The position numbers were made by a program, and so were the translations under genes. Of a DNA stretch of 64,000 bases, positions 51,661-61,509 are shown one piece after another. This stretch comes from Rotaria macrura (Eukaryota > Rotifera > Eurotatoria > Philodinida > Philodinidae): contig OENT01000502.1 of NCBI GenBank assembly GCA_900239685.1, positions 42,101-106,100 on the forward strand, written 5' to 3'. The notes beneath the pieces were generated by a model, which was given only the letters and a program-made list of their open reading frames with translations, had not been told where the DNA came from and ran no database searches. The number at the start of each line of letters is the position of its first letter. Positions within the stretch are counted from its first letter, which is position 1.

Positions 51661-52775
51661 ATGAAGCAATCAGATAACGAATTCGAAGATCATTTCATGA
51701 CAACTAATCGAGACTACGGTTCGTTTTATTCTGGCCGATTACAACATGGTCAAATCGATGCCGATGAAATTGCATATGAATTATTAATAAATAATCAAGT
51801 TCGAAATGAACGTCGTCAATTACCATCGATTGCTTACGATATTATGTTTGATGTATGTCTCGAGCGTGCATTGTTTCATATCGTTTTCTTTTCTTTTCTA
51901 AGTAGAAACATGATTCATTCAAGTAAGAAAAATCTATTAAATTTCTACTTTTTCATCATATCAATGATTCAGCATAGTTCGTCATCAGAAAAAATTCAAT
52001 CGAGTAAGTAGGTAGTTATCGATATAAAATACTGCTTGATAAGAAGAAATTTCATCAGCCAATCATGTCACAACGTCAATTAAAATTTTTAAAGCCGAAA
52101 ACTAAAATGCATGAAGAATGGCAAATGAAAATGCAAAATGTTCTACAGTCGTATAGAACACTCATGAAATGTATTTATCAAAATAAATCTGAGAAACATG
52201 TATAATAATGAGTAACAAAAGCAAAAAAGAACGCAATTCTCTTCATTTAGTTTGAAATAAAAGACAGTGCTGCAGAAGTTCTTGCAAATGAACTTTTCCT
52301 CTTATTTGTACTAATTCGATATTCGTTGAAAGTACCATGCCAAAATTGAATTTTCTTTTCTTCTATAATCTAGCCTGAAATATCTGCTGAAGAATTAACA
52401 GAATATATGATAGCTATAACGGTACCGCAAGAGTATTTGTAAGTTGTAATGAAAAATATAGTAAACGAAAACCTGCTGTGTTAAATTTCATTAGAGGAAT
52501 TCCATCGATTGATCCTAGTCAACCGTATCCTGGTACAGAAATTGAATGTGTGAAAACACCACGCCTACAACGTATTCTCGAAGATCTTCAAAAAACGAAA
52601 GTATAAGACGATTTTAATTTGTTTGATTCCTATCGTATTTGAAGTACACCAAATTTTCTAGGAAATCGTTGCAGAAAGTCGACAACAATATGATTCAAAA
52701 GAGATACGATCTCAACCTATGCAAGGTGTCAAGTACATTTATGATCCTTTCACCAAAGTTATACAAAAGCGTTGA
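51661..52775 (+). CDS. unrecognised 205-aa protein, five exons
   Basis: Best model has exons 51661-51852, 52059-52199, 52374-52438, 52495-52600 and 52662-52775, all GT-AG and phase-consistent. The protein is soluble, with no signal or membrane segment. It starts MKQSDNEFEDHFMTTNRDYG, has a mid helix rich in Gln/Lys/Met (KPKTKMHEEWQMKMQNVLQS), then PEISAEELTEYMIAI and a Pro-rich turn (GIPSIDPSQPYPG). It ends with a charged helix and GVKYIYDPFTKVIQKR. The small helical, charged make-up would suit a cytoskeletal or axonemal accessory protein, but I do not recognise it. Exon 2 is the least certain: a CATAG-starting exon near 51979 also has an acceptor but leads to a stop in every phase I tried. 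The LIM gene begins about 225 bp downstream. Confidence 0.65.
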
Positions 52776-52827
52776 TAAGAACTTTATGTATTTCTTCTAT
52801 TGACATGAGAATGACTTTAAAAAACAA

Positions 52828-52833
52828 AATAAA
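52828..52833 (+). terminator. poly(A) signal between 205-aa gene and LIM gene
   Basis: AATAAA 53 bp after the stop of the 205-aa gene and 46 bp before the next acceptor AG (52880-52881). Confidence 0.5.
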
Positions 52834-52863
52834 GCACAGAACACAAAGAAAGAGAAAATTCTT

Positions 52864-52906
52864 TTGCTTTTTGTTTGTCAGCGCAAGCGGCAAGGAAAAA
52901 AAACAG
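52864..52906 (+). promoter_or_regulatory. candidate trans-splice acceptor and 5'-UTR exon of LIM gene
   Basis: The pyrimidine-rich TTGCTTTTTGTTTGTCAG ends at 52881. A 25-base exon and a GTAAGA donor at 52907 follow. The exon has no ATG and would be untranslated. This repeats the AATAAA-then-acceptor arrangement seen between the TLC and DUF1295 genes. Confidence 0.4.
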
Positions 52907-52999
52907 GTAAGAATGCAATGCATTACTTATTAATCGACTACTGCTCGTGTAAAGCAACATTACTTTTGTTTTGTTGTGTATACGTGTGGATGCAATAGA

Positions 53000-55900
53000 A
53001 TGAGGTAGAAATTGAAATCGTACTTATACATCAAAACCAAAGAAATACAATTTTGTTTTTTTAGCTCGGGTTGTGCTAAATGTGAACGGCCGTTTCGTTA
53101 TGGAACGGAAGATACAGTAACTATCAATAAAAAAACGTATCATATTGATTGTTTATCATGTGATCAATGTTCGAAACCGTACGATGGTTCATTTACGCCA
53201 GATGAACTTGATCGAGAAGCACTTTGTCGCGAATGTGCACATATGCAACAAACACAATCAGCAAGTAATGTTCAATCGAATAGTACAGAACCGAAAAATA
53301 AGTATGTAGTTTTTCATTCAGTAAGCAAATTATATTTTTCAATGAATGATTTTTATCTCATCATAGAGAAATATATATCATATTTGATTTCATTAATTAT
53401 GGATAAGATACTGCCAGAAAAAGAGAAATGATTGACATCTCGATTTTGAGAAAAAAAATTTTGTTGCTTGCAGACAGTTAAACTTTTCATTGTGCAACAC
53501 TACTATGATAAACAGCTTCTTTTTTTTACGCTCAATTAACGAGAGAAGTTTCTTAAATTATTAATTGATTGAGATGATGAACATCCTGTAGATCTCACAA
53601 TGTTTCGAACATTAAATTTATCACACTAATACTAAAAATCGGAAATAGCTGAAACCTAAGTCATATTAATAAGAGGAGAAACGATAGCTAATCTAATCGC
53701 GACTCGAAACTTTGGGAAGGAATCAACATGAAATTGAAGTATTGCGGCATCGATAATTGGAAGCTTTGAATACATTTCAAATTATATGTACATATTTCGT
53801 TGAATCTCACATGATCCGTTTAGTTGAAACTTACAGCGGATGTATGACTAGATAGACTTTTTTCATGAAGATCAACACAATTCGTTTTCTTTTGTACAAA
53901 GTTATGATCTGGTCACAATCAGTCATTACTCTTCTGAAAGAATGATTAGAAAATTTGTCATGGCAAATGCTTCTTGTTTTCCGTGTATTAATCTTTGATA
54001 CATGAGTAAAAAGTTACAAATTACAGTAGGATCCAACCAATCTTTGGACAGATATTGTCAACTTGATTCTAATTATACATAAAGTGTTTCTATTTTATTC
54101 ATTAGTCATTATTTATCATGTTGTCCAGAAAGTTCGTGCAACAACTCTCCTACTACAAGCTTGAAACATGTGGCTTCCACCATCGTGTAGAGCGTTTATT
54201 TCTAGGATGTTACACCGCTTTTGACCTAATTGCTTCATTTCCGTCTTGAGAAAAGGAACAAGTTTTCACTGCCAGGTCTGCTCATATTTTAGATAGTGTA
54301 TTTCGATCATACTTCGAATTCACTGCAAAATGAGAAATCTATTTCAGAAATCAAGATGCATACTTTTGTAGAGCTTATCAAGGGCAAAACGATGCACTAT
54401 TTGGGTTTGGATTTGGAGTGAGCTTAGATGGCAAAAATGACTACTGGCTACGAGGCATTGTGAAGCCATTAAAACCTCTCAAGTAAAATGCGTATTTTTC
54501 TTTGAAATCTTTGCATATCTCTTCAAAATTTCGCTCGATCACTCTGAAAATTCCATGACAGAGTGAGTTATGGCTGCTCTTTCTTTTATATGGTAATCTC
54601 TGAATTTCAAAATTCTCTGATTCTTTGCGAAACCATTCACAGAGACCGTCGGAAAAATTCGAGGATTTCGAACGAATATTTTTCTATTCTCTCCATCACA
54701 GATTTTAGCATATATGAAATTGTACCTAACCTAATCTTCATATCTTCAGACCTCTTCTGGTTAATGAGATACAGGAGTACTAAGTCGCAGTCACCACCAT
54801 TGTAACTAAAATACAAGTACACCTGGTCGTAAAAAGTCGTTTGTTTTCCCAAGAAGACAATGAAGCAATTAGCTGAAAATCGGTGCACCACCCTAAAAAT
54901 GAATGCTCTAGACGATGGTGGAAACCATATCTGTCACACTTTTAGTAGGAAGGTAGTTGCACGAACTTTTGGGACAATCTGATAACAAGACCTTGCAGTT
55001 TACTTTTAAAATATACGAATAGACGTAATTATATGTATAGATGAAAAATGTAGCTACAGAATTGAATAGAACCTAGATGATGATTTGTCTCAATCGGCAT
55101 ACAGCCAACGAGGAAAGTTCACTCTGTACATTTCTGACGATATCAAACATAGTAGGAATTTCGAAATACTGCTTTTGCATAATTTTGAATAACTATCTAT
55201 AACCGTTTTATAAAGAAATTTTTTTGAGACAGGATATTTAAGGTAGATCTGTTTATTCATGTCATCATCGAACATGAAATGCATTTTGAAACTCAATTGT
55301 TTGTATATGTTTCATTAGTATTCATGCAAATGTATGATTTCGTAAAAATTCCTTCGTCTTCTTCTAGTGTGTTACGTTGTGGTGGCTGTGGTCTTCCATT
55401 TAATCCTGCATCACGACATATTACAAAAAGATACAACAACAAAGAGTATCATCATAATTGTTTGAAATGTCACGAATGTCAAGTGTTAATCGAAGGTGAA
55501 ATATATGAAGATGAACAAGAAAAAAAAATCTATTGTACATCGTGCTTCAAACAACATGATAAACAAAGTTTTCAAAAGCAAAATCAAGCAAAAAAACTTA
55601 ATCAACAAAAAACTGTTCATTTTGCTGAAAAACTTGCTGAAACCTTAAATCGTGATGAAATAGCAGAATATTATCGAAATGAAAAAGGACACTCTAACGA
55701 TTCATTTCTTGCCGGAAGGGAAAATAATACTGGTGAAATTAAATTGTAAGTGGAACAACAGCAAGTCTTATTTTACATAGTGTGTCTGATGAAAAATCTC
55801 ATTCTAGTTGTGCTTCATGCATGTTACCATTTCATGCCGGCTCTCGAATAACTCAAGCGAACGATAAAGAATATCATTATGAATGTTTTCGTTGTGAGAA

Positions 55901-56603
55901 ATGTGCTCGACCAATAAATGGAACGTTTACAATGAATCCTGATGGAACAAAATTTAAAGTTAGTATGATTTTCAGGGATGAGGATAAAAACACGATATCA
56001 TATCGAATACTTATTTTTTAGTGCAGTGCCTGTCATCAAAAAGTTTATTCGTCATTGCCAATGACTTTGTGTAGTGAATGTGGACAGCCCATAGAAGCAC
56101 ATGTTCATGATCGTATTGATTACAAAAGTCGCTCGTTTCATTCCGAATGCTTTACATGTGCTATGTGTCATCGACGTTTGAATCCATCTCAAACATTTAC
56201 ATCATATAATGATCAACCATTTTGTCATGAATGTGGAGTTGATACGAAAAATTGTTACGTATGTGGCAAACCTATTCTATTGTCGGGTATAACATACGAA
56301 GCACGAGAGTATCATGTCGAATGTTTCAAATGCTCGAATTGCCATAAATCATTAGAAAATGAAAAATTACTTTGTACTAACAATTCACAGCCATATTGTG
56401 TTGCTTGTAATGATTTATTATTTGCTAAACGATGTGCCAAATGCTCAAAAATTATTCCACACAGTACAAAATATACTCTTTTTGATGAAAAACCATATCA
56501 TGAAAATTGTTTTTTATGTGTAAAATGTCATCGAGCTATCGGATCGAAGAAATTTTTCAAAGAACCTCGTGGATTTGTATGTTCGAACTGTGTAAAATCC
56601 TAA
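53000..56603 (+). CDS. six-LIM-domain protein, five exons with 5-nt first coding exon
   Basis: Coding exons 53000-53004, 53065-53301, 55368-55745, 55808-55958 and 56022-56603, GT-AG and in phase, give 450 residues. The start is ATGAG|gt, joining to C-TCG so that the protein begins MSSGCAKCERPF. Six LIM double zinc fingers are present: CAKCERPF, CGGCGLPF, CASCMLPF, CSECGQPI, CYVCGKPI and CAKCSKII. Each has the C-x2-C ... H-x2-C-x2-C-x2-C layout (YHIDCLSCDQC, YHHNCLKCHEC, YHYECFRCEKC, FHSECFTCAMC, YHVECFKCSNC, YHENCFLCVKC). LIM domains are protein-binding modules in actin, adhesion and transcription scaffolds. LIM-only proteins of this kind resemble FHL and PINCH but match neither exactly. A charged linker separates LIM2 from LIM3. 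Intron 2 (2.07 kb) hosts a mariner-like MITE. AATAAA lies at 56685-56690. Confidence 0.92.
54116..54982. mobile_element. mariner-like non-autonomous element in LIM-gene intron
   Basis: TIRs of about 75-88 bp: left TCATGTTGTCCAGAAAGTTC from 54116, right (reverse complement) TCAGATTGTCCCAAAAGTTC ending at 54982. They share GTTCGTGCAAC, CTCCTACTA/CTTCCTACTA, GGNTTCCACCATCGT and TAGAGC. TA lies at 54114-54115 and 54983-54984, as expected for Tc1/mariner target duplication. The 870-bp body has only a short frame (54563-54805) without transposase motifs. It sits in intron 2 of the LIM gene. Confidence 0.78.
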
Positions 56604-56684
56604 ATTGACTGAACTATTGAATATGATACAAATCATTGAGAACGATAAATGAACGTGAACTCGGTTTATTTTTCATGTTTATGT

Positions 56685-56690
56685 AATAAA
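56685..56690 (+). terminator. poly(A) signal of LIM gene
   Basis: AATAAA about 82 bp after the LIM gene stop. Confidence 0.55.
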
Positions 56691-57424
56691 AATAATCCTT
56701 GTTAAAACATCAGTGAAAGTTGAAATTTTTTTTCTTAAAATAAAAGCTTGGATTTGATTTAATATTCATCACTAGAGAAATAACGGTCGACAGAAATTAT
56801 TGTAGAAAATTTATTGAATTTTGCCTTCTGCTACGTAGAGATCTGTTAAAGGCAGATTGTCTGGTTGCAATCTCGAAGAGTCTAACGTATGAATGTTCTA
56901 CTGTAAATGTAACTGTACTATGGCTTATTCATTTCGCATCTTGCGAAACAATTGTCATCAGTCGATTCTTACCACAGACCAAAACGGGGTAGGGAATGAG
57001 GGCGGCGCTCCGAGACGGAGAACACTTTTTCTGAAACGGTGCCGGTAGAGAGAGAGATATTGAATGGATAGACAGGCAGATGTTATGATAGTACCGGACG
57101 AAATACATTTATTATTTCTTCTTTATACAGAAAAACAAAGATTGATTGATTTCGAGCAATATTATTTTCCGCTCATATCACTTTGGATCGTAGTCTTACG
57201 TAGAGAGATATCACTTTAGCTTTAAACTTTCAAATTAAAATTAACTCGCTGCCTCCCCTTATCGTCACTCAAGTAATTGTTTACACAGCGATTACCGAAA
57301 ATAAGGGAAGCATAGGATCTGAAATCGAAAAGAGTAGTTTTTGTAGTAAAATTTATTGGCTATCTATTGATAAAAGAAAGTTATTGACCATCGCTCCTTC
57401 ATTGAAATATTGACCCTAATGAAT
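56691..57424. other. gene-less stretch with GC-richer patch
   Basis: A patch at about 56980-57050 (GGGGTAGGGAATGAGGGCGG onward) is GC-rich and followed by a short GA repeat. It may be another element fragment. No product can be assigned. Confidence 0.4.
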
Positions 57425-58470
57425 GTACTGAATCAAGGGTACCTGAAAAAGTACCCTGGTACTAGTATGTCACAGGTACTTTTGGGTACTTAAGTACCTT
57501 ATAGTACTTTTAGGTACGTATAAGGTACTCGGGTGGGTACACTGTAAAAAAAAGGGCACATTAATATACCCTTTAAGGGTTTATGAAAATGCAACGTATA
57601 ATAAACCCTTTTTCCGTTTATGAAATTTTTCATAAACCCTTTAGGGTATTTTAAACACGATGATAAACCCTCGAAGGGTTTATGAAAAATTTTATAAACG
57701 GAAAAAGGGTTTATTATACGTTGCATTTTCATAAACCCTTAAAGGGTATATTAATGTGCCCTTTTTTTTTACAGTGTACCCTGCTGCATAGCGTCTAGTA
57801 AGTGGGTACTTGAAGTTACTGATCAAATACTCGGCTGGGTACTATTGCGCAGTAAGTTTAGGTACCCTGCTGCCAAAGCTGCAGTATGTTGATGATCGAA
57901 CCTAACCTTCGACTTTTTTCATTTTTGCTTCTGTCAAAGCAAATTATAATTTTTTTTCGTTTTTATTTAATTTAATTTTTTCAATTCTGAAAATTCAAGC
58001 GAGTTAAATTTCTCGATCTGATCGAGCTTGAGTTGATCAGATCTCCACCAGACCATATCAAGGTAGTCCTCTCTCGATTTATGATCGAGATCGGCATTTT
58101 TCGACTATAATAAATAGTCAAGAAATAATCTAGAAAAGATTAGTATGAAAATATATTAGTTTTTTGTGTTTTGTCTAGTTGTTTATATGGAGCTGTGTGT
58201 GCGAAAGAAAACGGTGAATGAACAGTCACTATACAGAACGCGCCAAATCAAGGGTACCCTGTAGAGTTTTCCAAAGTAAAGTTACAGGTGCAGGTACTCA
58301 TACAAGTACCTGTTCAGTTAACATACTGATGTGGGTACCCAATGCAGTAACTAGATCAGTATAATCACTGAAAATTTTCAAAGTACCCGTATCGGGTACC
58401 TTGCTGAGGCTTTCGCAGTACATGGGTACCCTGAACTCAGTACTTCCCCTAGGGCGAGCCTGCAAAGTCA
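57425..58470. repeat. GTAC-dense repeat block (about 1 kb)
   Basis: Roughly twenty or more GTAC palindromes, mostly as GGGTACC, GGTACT or AAGTACC, occur at 57430-57540, 57776-57870 and 58250-58450, against almost none in the flanks. Similar phrases recur (AATCAAGGGTACC at about 57431 and 58248; GGTACCCTG several times). The block encodes no protein and ends near CCCCTAGGGCGAGCCTG. It looks like the subterminal repeats of a larger, unidentified mobile element. A foldback MITE is inserted in it. Confidence 0.65.
57538..57778. mobile_element. foldback MITE with about 104-bp TIRs and TA duplication
   Basis: Arms 57538-57641 and 57674-57778 are nearly perfect inverted copies (TACACTGTAAAAAAA ... 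TTTTTTTACAGTGTA) with a loop of about 32 bp. The only differences I see are one A in the poly-A run and single substitutions such as TTTATGAAA/TTTATAAAA. Removing the element and one TA restores GGGTACCCTGCTGC, a phrase that occurs unoccupied at 57861. This supports a TA duplication and a Tc1/mariner-type origin. The 77-codon frame across it (57499-57732) is a by-product. Confidence 0.85.
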
Positions 58471-59187
58471 ATAATTTTGAAAAATTCAAAAAATTCAAAT
58501 TGTTCGAAACTAACTGTTCTACATCTACAGTCAATAGAGGTCTTTCGCAAGTACGTAGGTGTATTAGTAGACGACTAAGTCCACTATTAGACTAGGTTAA
58601 CTTTGAAAGCCTCACGATAAGTGAGTCATTTGCACATGCTACGGAATGTAATTTATCATGGAGCCACTGCTGGGCAGCTAGAGAGCAAACAACAACTACG
58701 TTAATACTTGTATTACAAACTTCAATTCATGAGAAGTTCAGTTAGTATTTTAAGTGAATTAAATATCTCCAGAGGTTATAATATGACTCAAAGCAAAGTA
58801 GATACTCATTTTAAAATATAGGTGGAAAAAAAACAAGGACTTTTTGTATGCTAATTTTGGCGGGTTTCCTCCTTTATTTTCCTCACTACTTCAATAACAT
58901 TGGGTAGATGCTGGTATTTCTCACTTAATACCGTGCTCAAAGAGGTAAAACTCACAACCAAGCAGGATGCTTAGTACTATTTCTCTACAACACGGTTCCT
59001 GGACCAATCAAGCGAATCTATAGAAAGAGAAGTACATTTAAAAAATCAGATCACATAATTGGCATACTAGATAGATATATACTCTATTCATAAAGTTATT
59101 TTATGAGTGGCTCTCTGTAAGCGTTTTGAAGCGAAAAGGGTTAAAGCACCATAACTCAACTTTATAGCTTAACTTTCAAGTAAAATT
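58471..59187. other. gene-less stretch between repeat blocks
   Basis: AT-rich, no exon or terminal repeat supported. Confidence 0.4.
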
Positions 59188-59188
59188 A

Positions 59189-60422
59189 AGGTACCACCAA
59201 GAGCTCTGCGGGACGAGATGGGACAATAAAAATGAAAAGGTGTTGGGATGGAGCAGGACAGGACGGAACCAGATCAATTAACTTTTCTGTACCGCCAATT
59301 TCATACAAACACAACTGGCATTGATTATTGTGCATTCATTGCAGTTTCGCAGCATTAATGCATTGAGTAAAGCATGTAGACGTTAGGGGTCATTCGATTA
59401 GTTGTCTTCACACAACGTCAATATGTCGCTTGTGTGAAATGATACACTGGTTGTATTGTAATCATCGTTCACGTCATTCCAATCTTTTTAAAATTATTTA
59501 GATGCTAACAATATACTTTTTCTTAGATCACTTACTCGAGGAGCAGTATGTTAGCTAGTGTTTCTTATTTTAATTTTCATTGTTTTTTTGTGATAAGGAG
59601 TTCTCATGTAAATATTATTGTGAAACAAGTTTTCCATGCAAATATCACTGTGATAGAAAGTTTTTTCATGTAAATGTTATCTTGTAACTAGGAAACTGCA
59701 AAGTGGTTCCGTGGGACCGAGATTGGGACCAGAAATTTTGGTTTTAACGGGGTCGGGACCAATAACCTATCAAGATGGCTCCCATGTCTTCTTTTATTGA
59801 AAAAATTTGAAAATTTATGATTAATCTTGCAAGAAATTGCTTGCGTTGAAAAAAACAGTTGACGCAATCTCTGTTTGGTTAAAATGGGAAACACAATGTA
59901 ACTACTGTTACTAATTACTAGAAAGTTGTTTCCTTTTATTTATCTTACGAAATATTGCTCATAAACATTTTACTAATCATCTAGAATTACATTAAGGAAG
60001 AAGTTCATCTACCATAATAACATTCAATTGACTTATGGTTTTGATCGTATATCGATAGCATCACTCACGATTTCCATTTGAGTGTGGAGGTAGCATCTAT
60101 TAGGATCTGTGACGTCTCTGGAACCCGTCTGTCATGGTCTGTGATAAAAGGTGGGGGGGGGGGTGGAGTCTGCATGTCGGTAACGACATGTGGAAGAGCA
60201 AGAGTATATGAGAAATTTCTACCCGAAACACTTCAACTCTCCTTTCTCACTATGTTTCACAAAATTTTAATCAGAAGCTATAGAAAATTTTAATCAGAAC
60301 AAGGATCGAGACCAAAAAGCATCTTTTTCACGGGACTGGGACCAAGAAAAGGTGGTACGGGATGCAGAACGGGATCGGACAACTTTTCGGTTATCCACGG
60401 GGCTTTGTGGTACCGCCTTTGG
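59189..60422. mobile_element. hAT-like non-autonomous element(s) with GGGAC motifs
   Basis: The left end AGGTACCACCAAGAGCTC and the reverse complement of the right end (AAAGGCGGTACCACAAAGCC) are imperfect inverted copies. Repeated GGGAC/GGGACCA motifs sit near both ends (59207-59275 and 60325-60385) and again at 59718-59765. A second start at about 59697 (AAAGTGGTTCCGTGGGACCG) raises the possibility of nested copies. The terminal sequence resembles hAT termini. No transposase frame is present. Poly-G (about 60151-60161) lies inside. Confidence 0.45.
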
Positions 60423-60639
60423 TCTTCTGTCTATTTTTTTCTATTGTGTCTATTTTTCGTAATCAACGATACCTGCCACTACTTAAACCATATACTTTGA
60501 ATTAAAATATAAGATCAATACATAGAAGCTGCCTAAAATATTTTAACCCTTTCAATCCCGACATTTTCTTGCGTTCTGCAGAAACACGAAAACAGATAGT
60601 TCAATCTCTCTCTCTTGTGTTCTGCTATTTAAAACATAG

Positions 60640-61060
60640 AGTGAATAGGGGCTATGATGCACGCCTTTTCAAAATATCAAATCAAAAGTTGAATAACTTT
60701 TCCAATTTTCGTTATTTTTTAAACTAAAATATATTGTTGAGTAGCCTGAAGTGTTCTCTGTACGTTCGTCTAAAAAACATTGAGAAACACCTTGCAGAAC
60801 TCATTCATCGCCTATTTTGCTAGAAGCTCCATAGCTTTTTCACGGTAGCCCCACATGGGGTTACAATGAACATCAACTAAAATCAGCGGGGCTAGTGTGA
60901 ACATTAAGCAAAAACAATCGAAAAATGACAGTTTAATTCAAAATCACTTNAACTGTTATATAAATATTAAAGCCGAAAAATAGTTATTTTGTACAGAATA
61001 ACCTCATACGGGGTTTATATGAACAAGTGCTTTACAATATGGGGCAATAATGAACGTTCT
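60640..61060. repeat. cluster of GGGG-centred repeats flanking the transposase
   Basis: At least five copies approximate GGGGYTANANTGAAC: GGGGCTATGATGC (60648), GGGGTTACAATGAAC (60857), GGGGCTAGTGTGAAC (60888), GGGGTTTATATGAAC (about 61010) and GGGGCAATAATGAAC (61041). They lie beyond the 3' end of the pogo-like transposase. Arrays like this commonly are subterminal transposase-binding sites of DNA transposons. An N occurs at 60950. Confidence 0.55.
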
Positions 61061-61509
61061 AATAAAACAAATATTAAAATAATATTTTTATTTTTCTTCG
61101 CTTTCCGAAGCAGTTTTACGTTGGATTCGAAAATGTCTATAGAAAAAATTGTAGATCATTTAATTCTGAACAATTGTATACTAATCATTTTATTATTAAA
61201 AAAATATTTGTCTTTTGATTTATGCTAAATATAAATTCCAATTACTTCGGAAATAATTTTTCAAGCAAATTAAATGCTATTTCGAATCAATTTTATGACA
61301 ATGGTTTAAGAAGTTTTATTTCAAAATTTTCGAATTTCGATATTTCCACTAATGATATTTTTGATGAACAACAAAAAACTATAAGAAAGAATAAATAATG
61401 TTTAATACAATAAAGAAAGTCTAATTATGAGAAACAATAATTATTCATTCAAATTCTTAACAATAAAATACATTTAGCTTGTATTTTCATCTTAAATATC
61501 CCACCAAAT

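Noticed and set aside
51979..52009. Possible extra exon of the 205-aa gene (CATAGTTCG...)
   Set aside because: Has acceptor and donor signals, but joining it leads to stop codons in the following exon in every phase tested.
57499..57732. 77-codon minus-strand frame
   Set aside because: Lies across the arms of the foldback MITE and is explained by it.
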